From contig JBDSIM010000227.1 in NCBI GenBank assembly GCA_039917935.1, positions 1 through 5,296 on the forward strand: 5,296 bases of DNA, given 5' to 3'. The DNA comes from Chryseosolibacter sp039917935 (GTDB lineage Bacteria; Bacteroidota; Bacteroidia; Cytophagales; Cyclobacteriaceae). Under the pieces are notes generated by a model. It saw only the letters and a program-made list of their open reading frames with translations, searched no databases and was not told where the DNA came from. How positions within the stretch are numbered: position 1 is the first letter of the stretch; each line of letters begins with the position of its first letter. This document shows positions 3,741 through 5,296 of the stretch, piece by piece. A program made the translations under genes and the position numbers.

Positions 3741-5296
3741 TTACTTTTGAACCCTTTTAAGACGCAAATTAATAACTGCCAATAATTCGCGACTGGAAAA
3801 TGGCTTTACCATGTAATCATCAACCCCATAACGCATTCCTTCTATTCTGTCTTCTTCGGAAGCTCTGGCAGAAAGCATAATAAAAGGGATACCGGCAGTC
3901 TCGACATTTGCTTTGATTTTATCGAATAATGCGTAGCCGTCCATTTCTGGCATCATTAAGTCTGCTAATATGAGATCGGGCATTAAGCCTTTTGTTACAA
4001 GCTCAAGGGCCTTCATTCCATTTTGCGCCGTTGCCACGATAAAATCATGAGACAAAATGCTTCTAACGTATTCCCTCATATCAGCATTGTCATCCACTAA
4101 TAAAATGGTGGCCTTGGATTGGCCCGGTAAATTGTCAGGGGTTATATAATTAGCGGACTGCATGGGGGATTCAGTTGTTGACCAACTCATGAGTTCATCG
4201 GCATAAATAGAAACAAAAGGACTTTCCCTGTACGGCTCATTCAGTACGAAAATATTCTTCGCAGTTAAGTGGTCTTTACCTTTGGGGATCGATACCGTGA
4301 ACACAGTACCTTCCCCTTCTTTGCTACTTACCTCGATGTCTCCTCCATGAATATTTACCAGTTCCTTGACTAAGGCAAGCCCTATTCCTGTACCCTCGGA
4401 GGATCTGGACCTGGCATTGGGAATTCGGGTAAACCTTTCGAAAATTTTAGATTGATTCGAAGCCAGAATGCCAATTCCAGTATCTCGGACCAACAGCTTA
4501 ACATGTTTCTTGTAAGACCTTAAGCATACTTCAATTCTTCCCGTAAATGTAAATTTAAAGGCGTTGGAAATCAGATTAAGAACAATCTTCTCCCACATAT
4601 CGTGATTGACATAAATTGGCTCCGAAGATTGGCAATCCACAATAAACTTCAATCCGGCATTTTCGATTGCTGAGCGGAAATTACCCGCAAGCAATGTGGT
4701 GTATTGTGCCAGGTCGGTAGGTTTGAATACGGCATCCGACCTGCCGGATTCTATCTGTGAGAAATTTAACAATGTGTTAACCAGTTTTTCAAGCCTTAAA
4801 GTATTGCGATATACCAACTGAAGTTCAGGTAGATGATCTGTATATGCGGCATTTTCACCAAAGTGCTTCAACATATTTTGAAGGGGTCCCCTCATTAATG
4901 TGAGGGGTGTACGGAATTCATGGCTTACATTACTGAAGAATTCTGTTTTTGCGGCATTGAGTTCAGCGAGTAATTTGTTTTGCCTTTTCTGATCCTCTCC
5001 TTTTTTCTGTGCCGTAATTTCAATCGCAGCCACGACTATACCGTGACCATCTACCTGTTTGGTAGTATAAATGGAAAACCACCGGTCCAGCCCGGGATAA
5101 AGAAATTCCTGGTGTAAAGGGTCACCTGATTTAAACACGTTCAGATATGTTTCACGTATTTCGTCACGAAAGACTTCGGGGTAGAAATCTGTTATCTTTC
5201 TACCCATGAGATCGGATGTTTTAATGCCTGTTAAATCGGCCATGGCTTTGTTGGCGGCGGAGATTAAAAAATCCACCGGTTGAGCGTCATTGTAAA
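3741..5296 (-). CDS. hybrid sensor histidine kinase/response regulator, N-terminus cut off by window edge
   Basis: A signalling kinase that autophosphorylates on histidine and passes the phosphate to its own receiver. The frame is open to base 5296, so the gene is partial. A GTG at 5276 is only an internal codon: the residues before it (YNDAQP) continue the PAS fold. Numbering from that GTG as residue 1: PAS domain to about 88 (NKAMADLTG and the closing WFSIYTTKQ...IEITAQKK); short coiled linker 90-110; HisKA with the H-box FFSNVSHEFRTPL and phospho-acceptor H119; HATPase with N-box N234/N238, G1 box DTGIGI (265-270), F-box IFERF (278-282) and G2 box GTGIGLAL (295-302); then a receiver (about 389-508) with D395/D396, phospho-acceptor D439, S469 and K491. 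No membrane helix or DNA-binding output domain is present in the visible part; a sensor could lie upstream. A partner phosphotransfer protein or response regulator is not encoded here. The 256-base gap to the sigma gene argues against one operon. Confidence 0.95.
   Translation of the reverse strand, partial: YNDAQPVDFLISAANKAMADLTGIKTSDLMGRKITDFYPEVFRDEIRETYLNVFKSGDPLHQEFLYPGLDRWFSIYTTKQVDGHGIVVAAIEITAQKKGEDQKRQNKLLAELNAAKTEFFSNVSHEFRTPLTLMRGPLQNMLKHFGENAAYTDHLPELQLVYRNTLRLEKLVNTLLNFSQIESGRSDAVFKPTDLAQYTTLLAGNFRSAIENAGLKFIVDCQSSEPIYVNHDMWEKIVLNLISNAFKFTFTGRIEVCLRSYKKHVKLLVRDTGIGILASNQSKIFERFTRIPNARSRSSEGTGIGLALVKELVNIHGGDIEVSSKEGEGTVFTVSIPKGKDHLTAKNIFVLNEPYRESPFVSIYADELMSWSTTESPMQSANYITPDNLPGQSKATILLVDDNADMREYVRSILSHDFIVATAQNGMKALELVTKGLMPDLILADLMMPEMDGYALFDKIKANVETAGIPFIMLSARASEEDRIEGMRYGVDDYMVKPFSSRELLAVINLRLKRVQK

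Noticed and set aside
5274..5276. GTG as the start codon of the histidine kinase
   Set aside because: The frame continues to the window edge and the codons before it extend the PAS domain, so the GTG encodes an internal valine and the gene is partial.

Overview
The window looks like chromosomal DNA from a Bacteroidota bacterium, most likely of the Cytophagales/Chitinophagales/Sphingobacteriales type. The reasons are the moderate GC content, A-rich leaders without clear Shine-Dalgarno sequences, a sigma/anti-sigma pair of the style common in that phylum, and PAS-HisKA-HATPase-REC hybrid kinases. I cannot name a genus. All recognisable genes lie on the minus strand, so transcription runs from the right edge to the left edge.

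Layout in order of transcription. (1) 5296-3741: a hybrid histidine kinase cut at its N-terminus by the window edge (PAS, HisKA, HATPase, receiver). (2) 3740-3485: a 256-base spacer with a weak candidate promoter and no convincing gene. (3) 3484-2972: an ECF-type sigma-70 factor. (4) 2970-2170: its membrane-bound, RskA-like anti-sigma factor, one base downstream; both genes appear to begin at TTG codons. (5) 2169-1808: a 362-base non-coding stretch with short inverted repeats and the probable fasciclin promoter. (6) 1807-1238: a secreted single-domain fasciclin protein, followed by a plausible terminator. (7) 1112-396 and 384-1 (cut by the left edge): two tandem, paralogous ferritin-like proteins separated by 11 bases. 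Both have twin-arginine export signals; the first also has a lipobox, and the second looks like a soluble exported protein.

A reasonable reading is a small envelope-stress locus. The RskA-like protein would hold the ECF sigma factor at the inner membrane. On a signal the sigma factor would be released and could transcribe its own operon and perhaps the neighbouring fasciclin and ferritin-like genes, whose products all act outside the cytoplasm. Only the gene identities and their order are seen; the regulatory link is inferred. The kinase may be an unrelated neighbour. I found no mobile elements, CRISPR arrays, tRNA or rRNA genes. Every gene belongs to a known family; the most distinctive points are the paired Tat-exported ferritin-like proteins, one of them a lipoprotein with an acidic stretch after the cysteine, and the non-ATG starts of the sigma/anti-sigma pair.
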